The position numbers were made by a program, and so were the translations under genes. From the NCBI RefSeq assembly GCF_014202425.1, contig NZ_JACHGT010000007.1, forward strand, positions 1-64,000: a stretch of DNA of 64,000 nucleotides. Direction: 5' to 3'. The notes under the pieces were generated by a model. That model made no database searches, was not told where the DNA came from, and was given only the letters and a program-made list of their open reading frames with translations. How positions within the stretch are numbered: position 1 is the first letter of the stretch; each line of letters opens with the position of its first letter. Shown here in pieces: positions 45,099 to 53,733 of the stretch. The DNA is from Phytomonospora endophytica (GTDB lineage Bacteria; Actinomycetota; Actinomycetes; Mycobacteriales; Micromonosporaceae).

Positions 45099-46883
45099 AT
45101 GAGAACGACGAACCTGTGGCGGACGGCCGCGGCGGCCGGCATCGCCGCGGCCTGCGTCCTGCTCGCCGCTCCGGCGGCGCAGGCCGCGACCGGCGAGATC
45201 CGCAACGCCGCCGGACCGACCGTCGTCGAAGGCCGCTACATCGCGGTCTTCAAGGACGCCGCGGTCGCCGGTGTCGCCTCGACCGTGGAGAGCAAGGCGG
45301 CCGGTTTCGCCGCGAAGTACCACGGCACGGTCGACCTGACCTACTACGCGACCATCCGCGGATTCTCGACCACGATGGACGCCGCCGACGCCCGCCGGAT
45401 GGCCGCCGACCCGGCCATCGAGTACGTCGAGGCCGTGCACATGGTGCGCCTCGCCGACGACCAGGCCAACCCGCCGAGCTGGGGCCTGGACCGCGTCGAC
45501 CAGACCGCGCTGCCGCTCGACAAGAAGTACTCCTACCCGTCGAACGGCGGACAGGGCGTCACGATCTACGTCCTCGACACCGGCGTGCGCATGTCCCACC
45601 AGACCTTCGGCGGCCGCGCGGCCTCCGGCTACGACTTCATCGACAACGACAGCGACGCCTCCGACTGCCACGGCCACGGCACCCACGTCGCCGGCACCAC
45701 CGCGGGCAACGAGTACGGCGTGGCCAAGAAGGCCAAGGTCGTCTCGGTGCGCGTCCTCGGCTGCGACGGCAGCGGTCCCAACGACGTCATCGGCAAGGCG
45801 ATCGACTGGGTCACCGCCAACGCCGTCAAACCGGCCGTGGCGAACATGAGCCTCGGCGACAACGGCAGTCACCCCGTCATGGAGGACGCCGTCCAGCGCT
45901 CCATCGACAAGGGCATCCAGTACTCCCTGGCGGGCGGCAACAACGGCAGCGACGCCTGCGGGTTCTCCCCGGCCCGCCTCCCGGCCGCCGTCACCGTCGG
46001 CTCCACCGCGGAGAACGACTCCCGCAGCGGCTTCAGTAACCTCGGCACCTGCCTCGACCTGTTCGCGCCCGGCTCGAACATCGTCTCCTCGGCCAACGCC
46101 GGCGACACCGCCCGCGCCACCATGAGCGGCACCTCCATGGCGGCACCGCACGTCGCCGGGGCCATGGCGCTCTATCTCGCGGCGAACCCGAGCGCCACTC
46201 CGGCGCAGGTCCGCGACGCGATCGTCAACAACGCCACACCCGGCAAGGTCACCAACCCGGGCTCCGGCTCCCCCAACAAGCTGCTCTACACCGGTTTCCT
46301 GACCGGACCACCCGTCGAGGACGACTTCTCGGTGAGCGCCGACCCGTCGTCGGCGACCGTCGACCCCGGCGAGTCGGCGACCTCGACGGTCAAGACGGCC
46401 ATCACCAAGGGCAACGCTCAGCAGATCACCTTGAGCGCGAGCGGGCTCCCGTCGGGGGCGCAGGCCACGTTCAATCCCGCCACGATCAACTCCGGGCAGT
46501 CGTCGACGCTGACGATCGCGACCTCGGCGAGCACACCGCAGGGCAGCTACTCCGTCACGGTCACCGCGACCGGGACGAAGGCGACCCGCACGACCGGTTT
46601 CACGCTGGTGGTCGGTGACGTCGGGCAGCCGGGCGACCCGACGGCGGCCTTCACCCAGAACTGCTTCACGCAGGGCTTCCGCTTCTGCATGTTCGACGGG
46701 ACCACGTCGAGCAGCCCGAACGGGCAGATCACCGGCTACGCCTGGAAGTTCGGCGACGGAACCACCGGCTTCGGCGCGCTGACCTCCCACTTCTACAACG
46801 CCCCGGGCACCTACCGGGTGGCCTTGACGGTCACCGACGCCAGCGGGAAGACCGCGACGGTGACCAAGGAGGTGAAGGTCTAG
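45099..46883 (+). CDS. Secreted S8 subtilase with PKD domain
   Basis: A 594-residue exported protease: signal peptide (1-30, AAQAA cleavage), I9 inhibitor propeptide (about 38-118, ending [13 protein letters not shown]), peptidase S8 domain (about 128-405) with D160 (VLDTGV), H193 (HGHGTHVAG) and S346 ([12 protein letters not shown]), an Ig-like beta domain (about 417-505) and a PKD domain (about 515-594, [10 protein letters not shown]). It is a proteinase K/aqualysin-like extracellular endopeptidase. ATG 45099 has GAAAGGA upstream. A 38-base perfect palindrome terminates it. Confidence 0.95.
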   Translation: MRTTNLWRTAAAAGIAAACVLLAAPAAQAATGEIRNAAGPTVVEGRYIAVFKDAAVAGVASTVESKAAGFAAKYHGTVDLTYYATIRGFSTTMDAADARRMAADPAIEYVEAVHMVRLADDQANPPSWGLDRVDQTALPLDKKYSYPSNGGQGVTIYVLDTGVRMSHQTFGGRAASGYDFIDNDSDASDCHGHGTHVAGTTAGNEYGVAKKAKVVSVRVLGCDGSGPNDVIGKAIDWVTANAVKPAVANMSLGDNGSHPVMEDAVQRSIDKGIQYSLAGGNNGSDACGFSPARLPAAVTVGSTAENDSRSGFSNLGTCLDLFAPGSNIVSSANAGDTARATMSGTSMAAPHVAGAMALYLAANPSATPAQVRDAIVNNATPGKVTNPGSGSPNKLLYTGFLTGPPVEDDFSVSADPSSATVDPGESATSTVKTAITKGNAQQITLSASGLPSGAQATFNPATINSGQSSTLTIATSASTPQGSYSVTVTATGTKATRTTGFTLVVGDVGQPGDPTAAFTQNCFTQGFRFCMFDGTTSSSPNGQITGYAWKFGDGTTGFGALTSHFYNAPGTYRVALTVTDASGKTATVTKEVKV

Positions 46884-46892
46884 GCACCGGTG

Positions 46893-46930
46893 GATGAGGG
46901 CGGGACGCGGCGCCGCGTCCCGCCCTCATC
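46893..46930 (+). terminator. Terminator of first subtilase gene
   Basis: A perfect 38-base palindrome (half-site GATGAGGGCGGGACGCGGC) ten bases past the stop; strong GC hairpin without T-run. Confidence 0.75.
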
Positions 46931-46974
46931 GTGGCCGGGTGCCGGCGCGCGTGCGCCGGTGAGAGCAAGACCGA

Positions 46975-47425
46975 CTACGCCGCGTGGCTCGACTCCCGGC
47001 GCTCGCCGTCAACGCCACCCGATCTGTCAGCGCGCGTGCGCACGGGCGAGGACTCTGGGCCGCCGTTCCGGATGATCGGTGCGGCGACGCGTTCCGGCGC
47101 GCTCATGGTCGGCCGCAGGCCGAACGGAGTCCCGTAATCGTGCGGGTAGACGGCATGACGATCGAGACCGAGAGTCTCGGTGAAGCGCCCGGGGAACGCG
47201 GCGTGGCCGTCGAAGGTGTACGGAGAGTCGCCCGGGGTCGCGCCGTTCCCGAAGCCCGGCAGGTCGAGGGCTATCAGCCGCCACCGGTCGCCGCGGGCGG
47301 CGAGCGGGCCGCGGCACGGGAAGGACGGCCGGCACGTCGCGCGGTCCGGCGGCACGGTAGAAGGTCGAGATGCCGTCGACGTGGGTGCGGTGGTGCGCGA
47401 CCGGCGTGATCCTTCGCCTGCCCAT
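46975..47425 (-). pseudogene. Decayed alpha/beta-hydrolase (epoxide hydrolase-like) fragment
   Basis: Homology to haloalkane dehalogenase/epoxide hydrolase-like proteins is split over two minus-strand frames. One frame gives the N-terminal strand pair (HHRTHVDGISTFYRAAGP). The adjacent frame continues with RWRLIALDLPGFGNGATPGD, YTFDGHAAF, LGLDRHAVYPHDYGTPFGLR and MSAPERVAAPIIRNGG. The HGFP oxyanion segment at the join is lost, and the protein stops after the first third of the fold, without lid or catalytic His. A small indel near 47310 and a 3' deletion explain this. Confidence 0.7.
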
Positions 47426-47537
47426 CGGCCGTCTCGCTCACCCGCGCTCCCCACGGATTCACGCTGCCCTCGCGGACCTTCCCGAAGCCCGCACATCCGA
47501 CTAGCCTCTGGGCACCGACGACCCGAGGGGGACGACG

Positions 47538-50500
47538 TTGAGGATCCGCCACGCTCTTGCCCTCGCCTGCGCCGCCGTGCTGGCGGCGGGCCCCGTACCG
47601 GCCTCCGCGGGCGAACCGGCCGCGCCCGTCGACCCACCATGGACGAGAACCGCCGGCGACACCTCCGTCGTCCCCCTGATCACCGGGGACCGTGTCGAGG
47701 TCTTCCCCGGCGGGACCGTCTTCCTGCCCGGCGAGGGTCGCGAGGACGTCGGCTTCACCCGGGTCAGCGGGCTGCCGGGCAATCCCGGCGACACCTACAT
47801 CGTTCCCTCCGACGCGCGCGCACTGCTCGACGACGGCGTCCTTGACCGGGAACTGTTCAACGTCACCGCGCTCGCGCGCGACGGCTTCGGCGGGGCGGCG
47901 ACCCTGCCGCTGATCGTGCGCGGGCCGGAAAGCGCGCTGCGGTCCCTCGACGCGGCGGACGGCACCGCTCGCCTCGGCAGCATCGACGCGACCGCCGTCG
48001 AGGTCGACCGCGACGGCGCCGCCGCCTTCTGGCACTCGCTGGCGCCCGGACGGGGTGAGCGGGCCATGTCGGGGGTGCGGAAGGTCTGGCTGGACGGGAA
48101 GGCGCGGCTGCTGCTGGAGGAGAGCGTGCCGCAGGTCGGCGCACCGGCGGCGTGGGAGGCCGGGTACACGGGCGAGGGTTCGACGGTTGCGGTGCTGGAC
48201 AGCGGCTACGACCCGGGGCATCCCGATCTCGCGGGCCTGGTGACGGCCGCCGAGGACTTCACCGGGACCTCGCCGGGCGGAATCGACGACCACGGGCACG
48301 GGACGCATGTCGCGTCGATCGTGGCGGGTTCAGGCGCGGCCTCCGACGGGCGCCGCAAAGGCGTGGCACCGGGTGCGCACCTGATGGTCGGAAAAATCTG
48401 CGTCAAGGCGGGGACCTGTGACGTCAGCGCGGTCATCCGGGGTTTCGAGTGGGCCGCGCGCAACGGGGCCGATGTGGTCAACGCGAGCATCGGTATCTAC
48501 CTCTCCGACGGCACCGACCCGATGTCGCTGGCGCTCAACGCGCTGTCGGCGGAGACGCAGACGCTGTTCGTGATCTCTTCGGGCAACGAGGGCGCCGACG
48601 GTTCCGTCCAGGCCCCGGGCAGCGCCGACGCGGCTCTCACGGTCGGCTCGGTGACGAAGGGCGACGCGCTGTCGTGGTTCTCCAGCCGGGGCCCGCGGAT
48701 GGGCGACCGGGCGGTCAAACCCGACATCCTCGCGCCGGGCGAGGCCATCGTGGCCGCGCGGGCCGAAGGGACCTTCATGGGTTCGCCGGTGGACGAGTTC
48801 TACACCGCGGCCGACGGCACGTCCATGTCGAGCCCGCATGTGGCGGGCGCGGCGGCGATCCTGCGGCAGGTCCATCCCGACTGGACGGCCGCGCGCCTGA
48901 AGGCCGTGCTGATGGGCACGGCCGCGGTGATCGAGGGGGTGAGCGTGTACGAGGGCGGCACCGGCCGCCTCGACGTCGCCCGCGCGGTGACGCAGCCGGT
49001 CGGCGCCGACGCCGGTTCGATCAGTTTCGGTCTCGTGGCGTTCCCCTACGAGCAGCCGGTTTCCCGCGTGCTGACCTACGCCAACCACTCGGCCACCGAC
49101 GTGACTCTGTCCTTGGGCTTCGACCAGGAGTCACCGTACACATTGGACAACACCACCGTCACGGTCCCCGCGCACGGCACCGCCGGCGTGACGGTGTCGG
49201 TCGACCCCGCCGACGGCGTCACGCCCGGCCTGTACGGGGGCGTGCTCATCGCCTCCGACGGCACCGCCACGGTCCGCACGGCCCTCGGCGCCTACCTCGA
49301 ACCCGAACTGCACCGCCTCACCGCCCGGATCGAGGGCGTCACCCCCGGGGCATCGTTGAGCGGCGACCTCGGCTGGCTCAACCTCGACACCGGCGAGCGC
49401 GGGCTGTTGTCGGCGCCGGAGTCGGGCGCGGCGGCGGGGCGGGTGCCGCCGGGGCGTTACGACGTGTTCGGCACGATCCGCGAGGAGGGCGCGGCGACGG
49501 CGCTGGTGAGTGTCGCGGCGGCCGTGACGGTCGGCCACGACGAGGTCGCCTTCACCTGGGATCTCGGCGGGCGGCGGGCGCGGGACTTCGCGTTGCGGGA
49601 CAGGCCGCGGGCGCGGCCCGAGCAGGGGGTCGTCGAGCTGGGTGCGGTCGCCGTGGGCGGTGACCGCACGGGTTTCCTGCTCTCGCAGGCGTTCGAGGAG
49701 GGGCCGGTGTACGTGCTGCCCGCGGCGGGCCTGTCGGCGGGCTTCCACTATTCGCCGCATGTCAGTTTCATCAGCAAGCCGCGCGAGAGGAGGCCGTGGC
49801 GCTATGAGGTCGTCGATCCCACGACCGGCGCGGTGCCCGAGGGCGGGACGGTCACGGTCGCCGACGCCGACCTCGCCGTGCGCACGGCCGTGCACGAGAG
49901 TCAGGGCGCCTCGTCGCCGGCGGCTCGCGCGAACATCCCGCGCGCCTTCCCGGGGGATCCCGTCGGGTACTACCTCCCGCAGCCGATCCCGCAGACGGTG
50001 ACGGAGTACTACACGCCCGCGCCCGACTGGGAGTGGGAGCAGCGGCTCGCGTTCGCCGACGCCGAGGGCCGCACCGAGATCGAGACCCGGCGCACGACCG
50101 TCCCCATGGGACAGCGGACGACGCGCTGGAACCGGGCTCCCCTGGGCATCGGGCAGGACGAGGGCGAGTTGCTGCTGGCCAGGCGCGGGGACGCGTTCCA
50201 GCTGATGGTCCCCATGTTCACCGGACCGGTCGAGGGCTCGGTGACCAGCGGTTTCGATGTGTGGACCGGTGAGACCGAACTGCTGATCGACGGCCACGTC
50301 CTGGCCGCCGGGCCGGTCCCGTGCTTCGGGCAGGTCCCGCTGCCGGAGGGGTTCGACGGTGATCTCACGGTCCGCTGCGACGTGCGGCGGACTGTGCCCT
50401 GGTCGACGGTCGGTACGCGTTCGGTCGGCGCGTGGACGTTCGCGACCGCGCCGACCTCCGATCCGGGCACGTGGACGCCGGTCGGCATGAACACGGTGCG

Positions 50501-50798
50501 GGTCGAGGCCTCCGGGGTCTACGACGGTGCCGCGTACGCCTCCGTCCCGCAGGTCGTGGCGCTCGACGTCCAGCGCCCGGCGGGCACCGCCGAGGGGACG
50601 GCATCGCTGTCCTTCGAGGTCTCCTACGACGAGGGCGCGTCGTGGCGGAAGGCGCCGCTGCTGCGCATCGGCGACCGCGCGTGGACGGTCCTGGACCATC
50701 CCGACGACGCCGGCTCGGTGTCGGTCCGGTCGAAGGTCACCGACACCGAGGGCAACACCGGTGAGGTCACCACGATCCGGGCCTGGAACCTGCGGTGA
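47538..50798 (+). CDS. Large secreted S8 subtilase
   Basis: A 1086-residue exported serine protease: signal peptide (1-25, ASAGEP), a pro-region (about 40-195), S8 domain with D221 (VAVLDSGYDPGH), H254 ([10 protein letters not shown]) and S429 (DGTSMSSPHVAG), and about 600 further residues of beta-rich C-terminal domains (SLGFDQESPYTLD, late AEGTASLSFEVSYDEG). The layout resembles Streptomyces extracellular subtilases of the SCO1230/1355 kind. The start is TTG 47538 after AGGGGGACGACG. It is preceded by the hydrolase remnant and converges with the gene at 50805. Confidence 0.92.
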   Translation: MRIRHALALACAAVLAAGPVPASAGEPAAPVDPPWTRTAGDTSVVPLITGDRVEVFPGGTVFLPGEGREDVGFTRVSGLPGNPGDTYIVPSDARALLDDGVLDRELFNVTALARDGFGGAATLPLIVRGPESALRSLDAADGTARLGSIDATAVEVDRDGAAAFWHSLAPGRGERAMSGVRKVWLDGKARLLLEESVPQVGAPAAWEAGYTGEGSTVAVLDSGYDPGHPDLAGLVTAAEDFTGTSPGGIDDHGHGTHVASIVAGSGAASDGRRKGVAPGAHLMVGKICVKAGTCDVSAVIRGFEWAARNGADVVNASIGIYLSDGTDPMSLALNALSAETQTLFVISSGNEGADGSVQAPGSADAALTVGSVTKGDALSWFSSRGPRMGDRAVKPDILAPGEAIVAARAEGTFMGSPVDEFYTAADGTSMSSPHVAGAAAILRQVHPDWTAARLKAVLMGTAAVIEGVSVYEGGTGRLDVARAVTQPVGADAGSISFGLVAFPYEQPVSRVLTYANHSATDVTLSLGFDQESPYTLDNTTVTVPAHGTAGVTVSVDPADGVTPGLYGGVLIASDGTATVRTALGAYLEPELHRLTARIEGVTPGASLSGDLGWLNLDTGERGLLSAPESGAAAGRVPPGRYDVFGTIREEGAATALVSVAAAVTVGHDEVAFTWDLGGRRARDFALRDRPRARPEQGVVELGAVAVGGDRTGFLLSQAFEEGPVYVLPAAGLSAGFHYSPHVSFISKPRERRPWRYEVVDPTTGAVPEGGTVTVADADLAVRTAVHESQGASSPAARANIPRAFPGDPVGYYLPQPIPQTVTEYYTPAPDWEWEQRLAFADAEGRTEIETRRTTVPMGQRTTRWNRAPLGIGQDEGELLLARRGDAFQLMVPMFTGPVEGSVTSGFDVWTGETELLIDGHVLAAGPVPCFGQVPLPEGFDGDLTVRCDVRRTVPWSTVGTRSVGAWTFATAPTSDPGTWTPVGMNTVRVEASGVYDGAAYASVPQVVALDVQRPAGTAEGTASLSFEVSYDEGASWRKAPLLRIGDRAWTVLDHPDDAGSVSVRSKVTDTEGNTGEVTTIRAWNLR

Positions 50799-50804
50799 GG
50801 GCCG

Positions 50805-51707
50805 TCAGGAGGCGGCCACGTCGGCGATGAACCCGCGGACGGCGGCGGCGTAGGCGTCGGGCTCCTCCAGGTGGGCGTGGTGGCTGGAGTTCTCCAGCAC
50901 CACGACCTTCGGGTCCGGCATGGACTCGCGGTAGACCATCACGGGCACGGGCGGTACGACCGGATCGCGGCGCCCGTAGATCAGGATGCTCGGCTGCTTC
51001 AGTTCGGCCAGCCGCGGGTAGGCGGAGTCGAACATGCAGCCCCGGAGGGCGGCGACGTGCTCGGCGGTGCCGCGGGCGAAGTCCTCGTCGCTGAAACCGG
51101 AGGCCGCGCGGGCCGCCGTGAACCGGCGGGCGTCGGCCGGGTCGTGGAAGTTCAGTTCGGCGGTGCGGTCGCCGAGGCGGGCGATGACGCTCCAGGCGTC
51201 GTCGGCGAGGGTCATGCGGCGGGCGAGGGTCATCAGCTCCCGCGCGCGTTCGGCGCCCTCGGTGTCGCCGTCCTCGTCGAGCATGTCCGCGACGAGGGCC
51301 AGGCGGTGCTTGTTGGCCACGTCGGCGTCCCAGCCGGGGCAGTCGAAGATCACCGCGGAGACCGACTCGGGGTGGCGGTGGGCGTACTCGGTGGCCATCC
51401 AGCCACCGAAGGAGTGCCCGAGGATCGCCCAGGAGCGGTAGCCGAGGGCCTCCCGCAGCGCCTCGAAGTCGGCGATGACGAGGTCGGCGGTGAGCTCGGT
51501 GCCCGGCGTGAGCGGGTCGGAGCGCAGCAGCCCGCGCTGGTCGACACCGATGACGCGGACCGACTCGGCCAGCCGGTCGCCCTGGACGTTCATGAAGTCG
51601 AAGGCCGTGGCGCCGGGACCGCCGTGCACGTAGAGCAGCGGCGGCGCGTCCTTTGGGCCGCGCACGTCGGCGAAGACGCGCGTGCCGTTGATCTCGTACA
51701 GGGGCAT
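50805..51707 (-). CDS. Alpha/beta hydrolase, proline iminopeptidase-like
   Basis: A 300-residue hydrolase with the HGGPGATAFDF oxyanion motif of the S33 proline iminopeptidase group, nucleophile in ILGHSFGGWMA, acid in YGRRDPVVPP and histidine in NSSHHAHLEEP. Unlike the two inactive-looking hydrolases elsewhere in the window, its triad is intact. No signal peptide. It probably cleaves a small amide, ester or N-terminal residue. ATG 51707 has GGCGGGA upstream. It ends six bases after the convergent subtilase stop. Confidence 0.9.
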   Translation of the reverse strand: MPLYEINGTRVFADVRGPKDAPPLLYVHGGPGATAFDFMNVQGDRLAESVRVIGVDQRGLLRSDPLTPGTELTADLVIADFEALREALGYRSWAILGHSFGGWMATEYAHRHPESVSAVIFDCPGWDADVANKHRLALVADMLDEDGDTEGAERARELMTLARRMTLADDAWSVIARLGDRTAELNFHDPADARRFTAARAASGFSDEDFARGTAEHVAALRGCMFDSAYPRLAELKQPSILIYGRRDPVVPPVPVMVYRESMPDPKVVVLENSSHHAHLEEPDAYAAAVRGFIADVAAS

Positions 51708-51840
51708 GGTCCCGCCTTCCGTTCAGGGCTGTCGCCGAAACGCTAGGGCAGGCCGCGGCGCCCGCCCAGGTTCTACGCCGAAGGCGAAAACGTCGGGGGC
51801 GGCGGTTACGGTGATCCTTTCCCCATTGAGGAGGCCGACC

Positions 51841-52368
51841 GTGCCCGCATCGGTACTCGTGGTGTTCTCCGGCCTGCCCGGGGCCGGGAAGACGACACTG
51901 GCCACCGCGACGGCCGCGGCTTTGGGCTGCACGCACCTGTCGGTGGACGTCGCCGAGGCCGCGATGTGGCGCTGCGGTGTGGACCGTGCCGCCGGCAGCG
52001 GGATCGCGGCCTACGAGGTGGCCGCGGCCGTCGCCGAGGTTCAGCTCACGGCCGGCAGGGACGCCGTCGTCGACGCCGTCAACGCCGTGCCCGAGGCCCG
52101 CGCGACCTGGGCGCGGATCGGTGCGGCGGCCGGGGTCGAGGTGGCGTGGTTCGAGTGCTTCCTCGACGACCTCGCGCTGCACCGGGCGAGGGTCGAGGGC
52201 CGCTCGCCACTTCCGGGCTTCTACAACCCGACCTGGGCCGAGGTCCAGGCCCGCCGGGAGGAGTACGTCTCCTGGCCGGCGGACGTGCCCCGCCTCGACG
52301 CCACCGAGCCGGTCGAGGCACTGGTCGGCAAGGTGCTCGGCCACCTCGACCGCTCGGCGCGGGCCTGA
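51841..52368 (+). CDS. P-loop kinase-like AAA protein
   Basis: A 175-residue P-loop protein of the AAA_33/zeta-toxin-like small-molecule kinase group: Walker A GLPGAGKTTLA, a DVAEAAMW segment after strand 2, and the lid region with RARVEGRSPLPG. Such proteins phosphorylate small molecules or RNA ends. GTG 51841 has GAGGAGG eight bases upstream. It is divergent from the hydrolase gene and converges with the six-cysteine peptide gene three bases beyond its stop. No antitoxin is seen. Confidence 0.82.
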   Translation: MPASVLVVFSGLPGAGKTTLATATAAALGCTHLSVDVAEAAMWRCGVDRAAGSGIAAYEVAAAVAEVQLTAGRDAVVDAVNAVPEARATWARIGAAAGVEVAWFECFLDDLALHRARVEGRSPLPGFYNPTWAEVQARREEYVSWPADVPRLDATEPVEALVGKVLGHLDRSARA

Positions 52369-52371
52369 GGC

Positions 52372-52578
52372 TCAGCAGCAGCCGACGTTGTCGACGGTCG
52401 GCTGACAGGCGCTGCCGTGCACGCGGATCCGCTGTTTCCCGGCGCCGGTGGCGCAGGCCAGGTCGGTCCGGCAGAAGGTGAGGTCGATGCCCGGGCAGCT
52501 CGCGTCGGCGCGGGCGGCCGGAACGAGACGGCCGAGGAGTCGGTCGGCGAGCGAGACGAGGGCGCGGAAGGGCGGCAT
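52372..52578 (-). CDS. Small six-cysteine peptide with DRLLGRLVP leader
   Basis: A 68-residue peptide from ATG 52578, preceded by GAGAGGAA five bases upstream. Leader residues 1-27 (LVSLADRLLGRLVP, then AARADA) align with the leader of the peptide at 2708-2899; the rest has six cysteines (SCP, FCR, ACA, ACQ, final CC) but otherwise a different, basic sequence. A conserved leader with a variable cysteine-rich remainder suggests a family of precursor or disulfide-rich peptides. The preceding DNA is unusually AT-rich (52650-52680, TTAAAG, AACTAAAG), consistent with a promoter. It lies 286 bases beyond the end of the acyl cassette. Confidence 0.68.
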   Translation of the reverse strand: MPPFRALVSLADRLLGRLVPAARADASCPGIDLTFCRTDLACATGAGKQRIRVHGSACQPTVDNVGCC

Positions 52579-52864
52579 CGGCGGTTCCTCTCGGCTGTGG
52601 CCGTCGGCGTCGGTGTGCGCGGACGGTATCCGAAAGCCTGCCGTAGTCGGGGTATTAAAGTCAACGACCAAACTAAAGGGACGCTTCGCCGAGGACCCCG
52701 GCGGCGCGGGTACGCCGGCACCCGCCGGTTGTCGCCCTCCGAGGCGCCGATGCCGAGTTCGGTCCGTGCCACCGGCGTGGGCCCGCCGTACGGCGTCGAC
52801 GAACTGAGCGGTGTCGGTCACCCGGTCTTTGAGCGGGTACCCGACGGCGCACCTCTCGCGGCCT

Positions 52865-53113
52865 TCAGCCCGCCAGGTGCGTCGCCATCGCCGTGATCGT
52901 CGGATGGTCCCAGGCGAGCATGGAGTCGACGGGGCGTTCGAAGCGGCGCTCGACGTCGGCCGCGAGGCAGATCAGGTGCACCGAACCAAGGCCGAGCGCG
53001 GTGAAGGAGGCGTTCCGGTCGACGCCTTCGGCCGGGATCTTCAGGTAGAAGGCGACGCGCTCGGCGAGCCAGGTGGCGAGCTCGGTGCTGGTGTCGTTCG
53101 TCGGTCCGGTCAT
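52865..53113 (-). CDS. Acyl carrier protein
   Basis: An 82-residue carrier protein; S44 in LGLGSVHLICL is the expected 4'-phosphopantetheine site, followed by ADVERRFERPVD and the final WDHPTITAMATHL helix, all typical of free-standing ACPs of lipid-loading cassettes. ATG 53113 overlaps the stop of the preceding gene. It is the last gene of the reductase/ligase/dehydrogenase cassette and the probable acceptor of the acyl group activated by the ligase. Confidence 0.88.
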   Translation of the reverse strand: MTGPTNDTSTELATWLAERVAFYLKIPAEGVDRNASFTALGLGSVHLICLAADVERRFERPVDSMLAWDHPTITAMATHLAG

Positions 53114-53733
53114 GTCGTGCCGCCTCGGGTCAGGTGGGTGAAGATGTCGTCGACGTCTTCTGGTGGAAGTGGTGAGCCGTCGCCGTCGCATCGCCGGGCG
53201 ATCGTCGTGAGGACGGCGTGGTGCCAGGGACTGTCGGCCGGGTGGTGTTCTGCGGCCAGGAGGTGCGTGTAGGTGTCGGTGAGGGCCGGTGTGACCGGGC
53301 CGTCGGCTCGCCGGCGTCGCCAGCGGGCGGCGTGGTCCGGGAGTCGGCGGGTGGGCGGGTCGGCGGGCAGCCGTTCGGCGAGTTCCCGGCGTGTGCGGCT
53401 CGGCGGGGGCAGGCCCTCGGTGACCGCGAGCAACGCTTCACCGAAGTCGGCGTGGTCGCCTTCGCGCAGGTAGAAGCGCGCGCCGAGGACGACCGACAGT
53501 TCCCGGAGCGCGCGGTTCGCGGTGGCGACGACGAGATGCTCGGCGCCCGGGTCGGCTGACGCGGCGGCGGCGCGCAGGATCTCCAGGTCGAGGTGAGCGG
53601 TGGCCAGCACGGTTCGCGCGTGCGGGAACTCGGCGACGGTGGCGCCGTGGAGGCGCCGTCCGAGGGCGAAGTTGAGGGTGGTGGCGAGCGCGGTCTCCAC
53701 CGAGCGCACGACGGTGGACCGGTCGGCGGGCAT
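53110..53733 (-). CDS. Acyl-CoA dehydrogenase C-terminal-domain-like protein
   Basis: A 207-residue protein resembling the C-terminal four-helix domain of acyl-CoA dehydrogenases: ALGRRLHGATVAEFPHARTV and ATAHLDLEILRAAAASAD correspond to the FGRPLAEFQAVRH-type region, and ATANRALRELSVVLGARFY to the tail. No N-terminal FAD/substrate domain is present. It overlaps the full dehydrogenase upstream and the ACP gene downstream, each by four bases. It may pair with the dehydrogenase as an accessory half, comparable to heteromeric ACADs (inference). Confidence 0.7.
   Translation of the reverse strand: MPADRSTVVRSVETALATTLNFALGRRLHGATVAEFPHARTVLATAHLDLEILRAAAASADPGAEHLVVATANRALRELSVVLGARFYLREGDHADFGEALLAVTEGLPPPSRTRRELAERLPADPPTRRLPDHAARWRRRRADGPVTPALTDTYTHLLAAEHHPADSPWHHAVLTTIARRCDGDGSPLPPEDVDDIFTHLTRGGTT

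Noticed and set aside
51841-52368. Zeta-type toxin
   Set aside because: The P-loop kinase shares the general fold, but there is no antitoxin gene and no specific zeta catalytic signature that I can identify.
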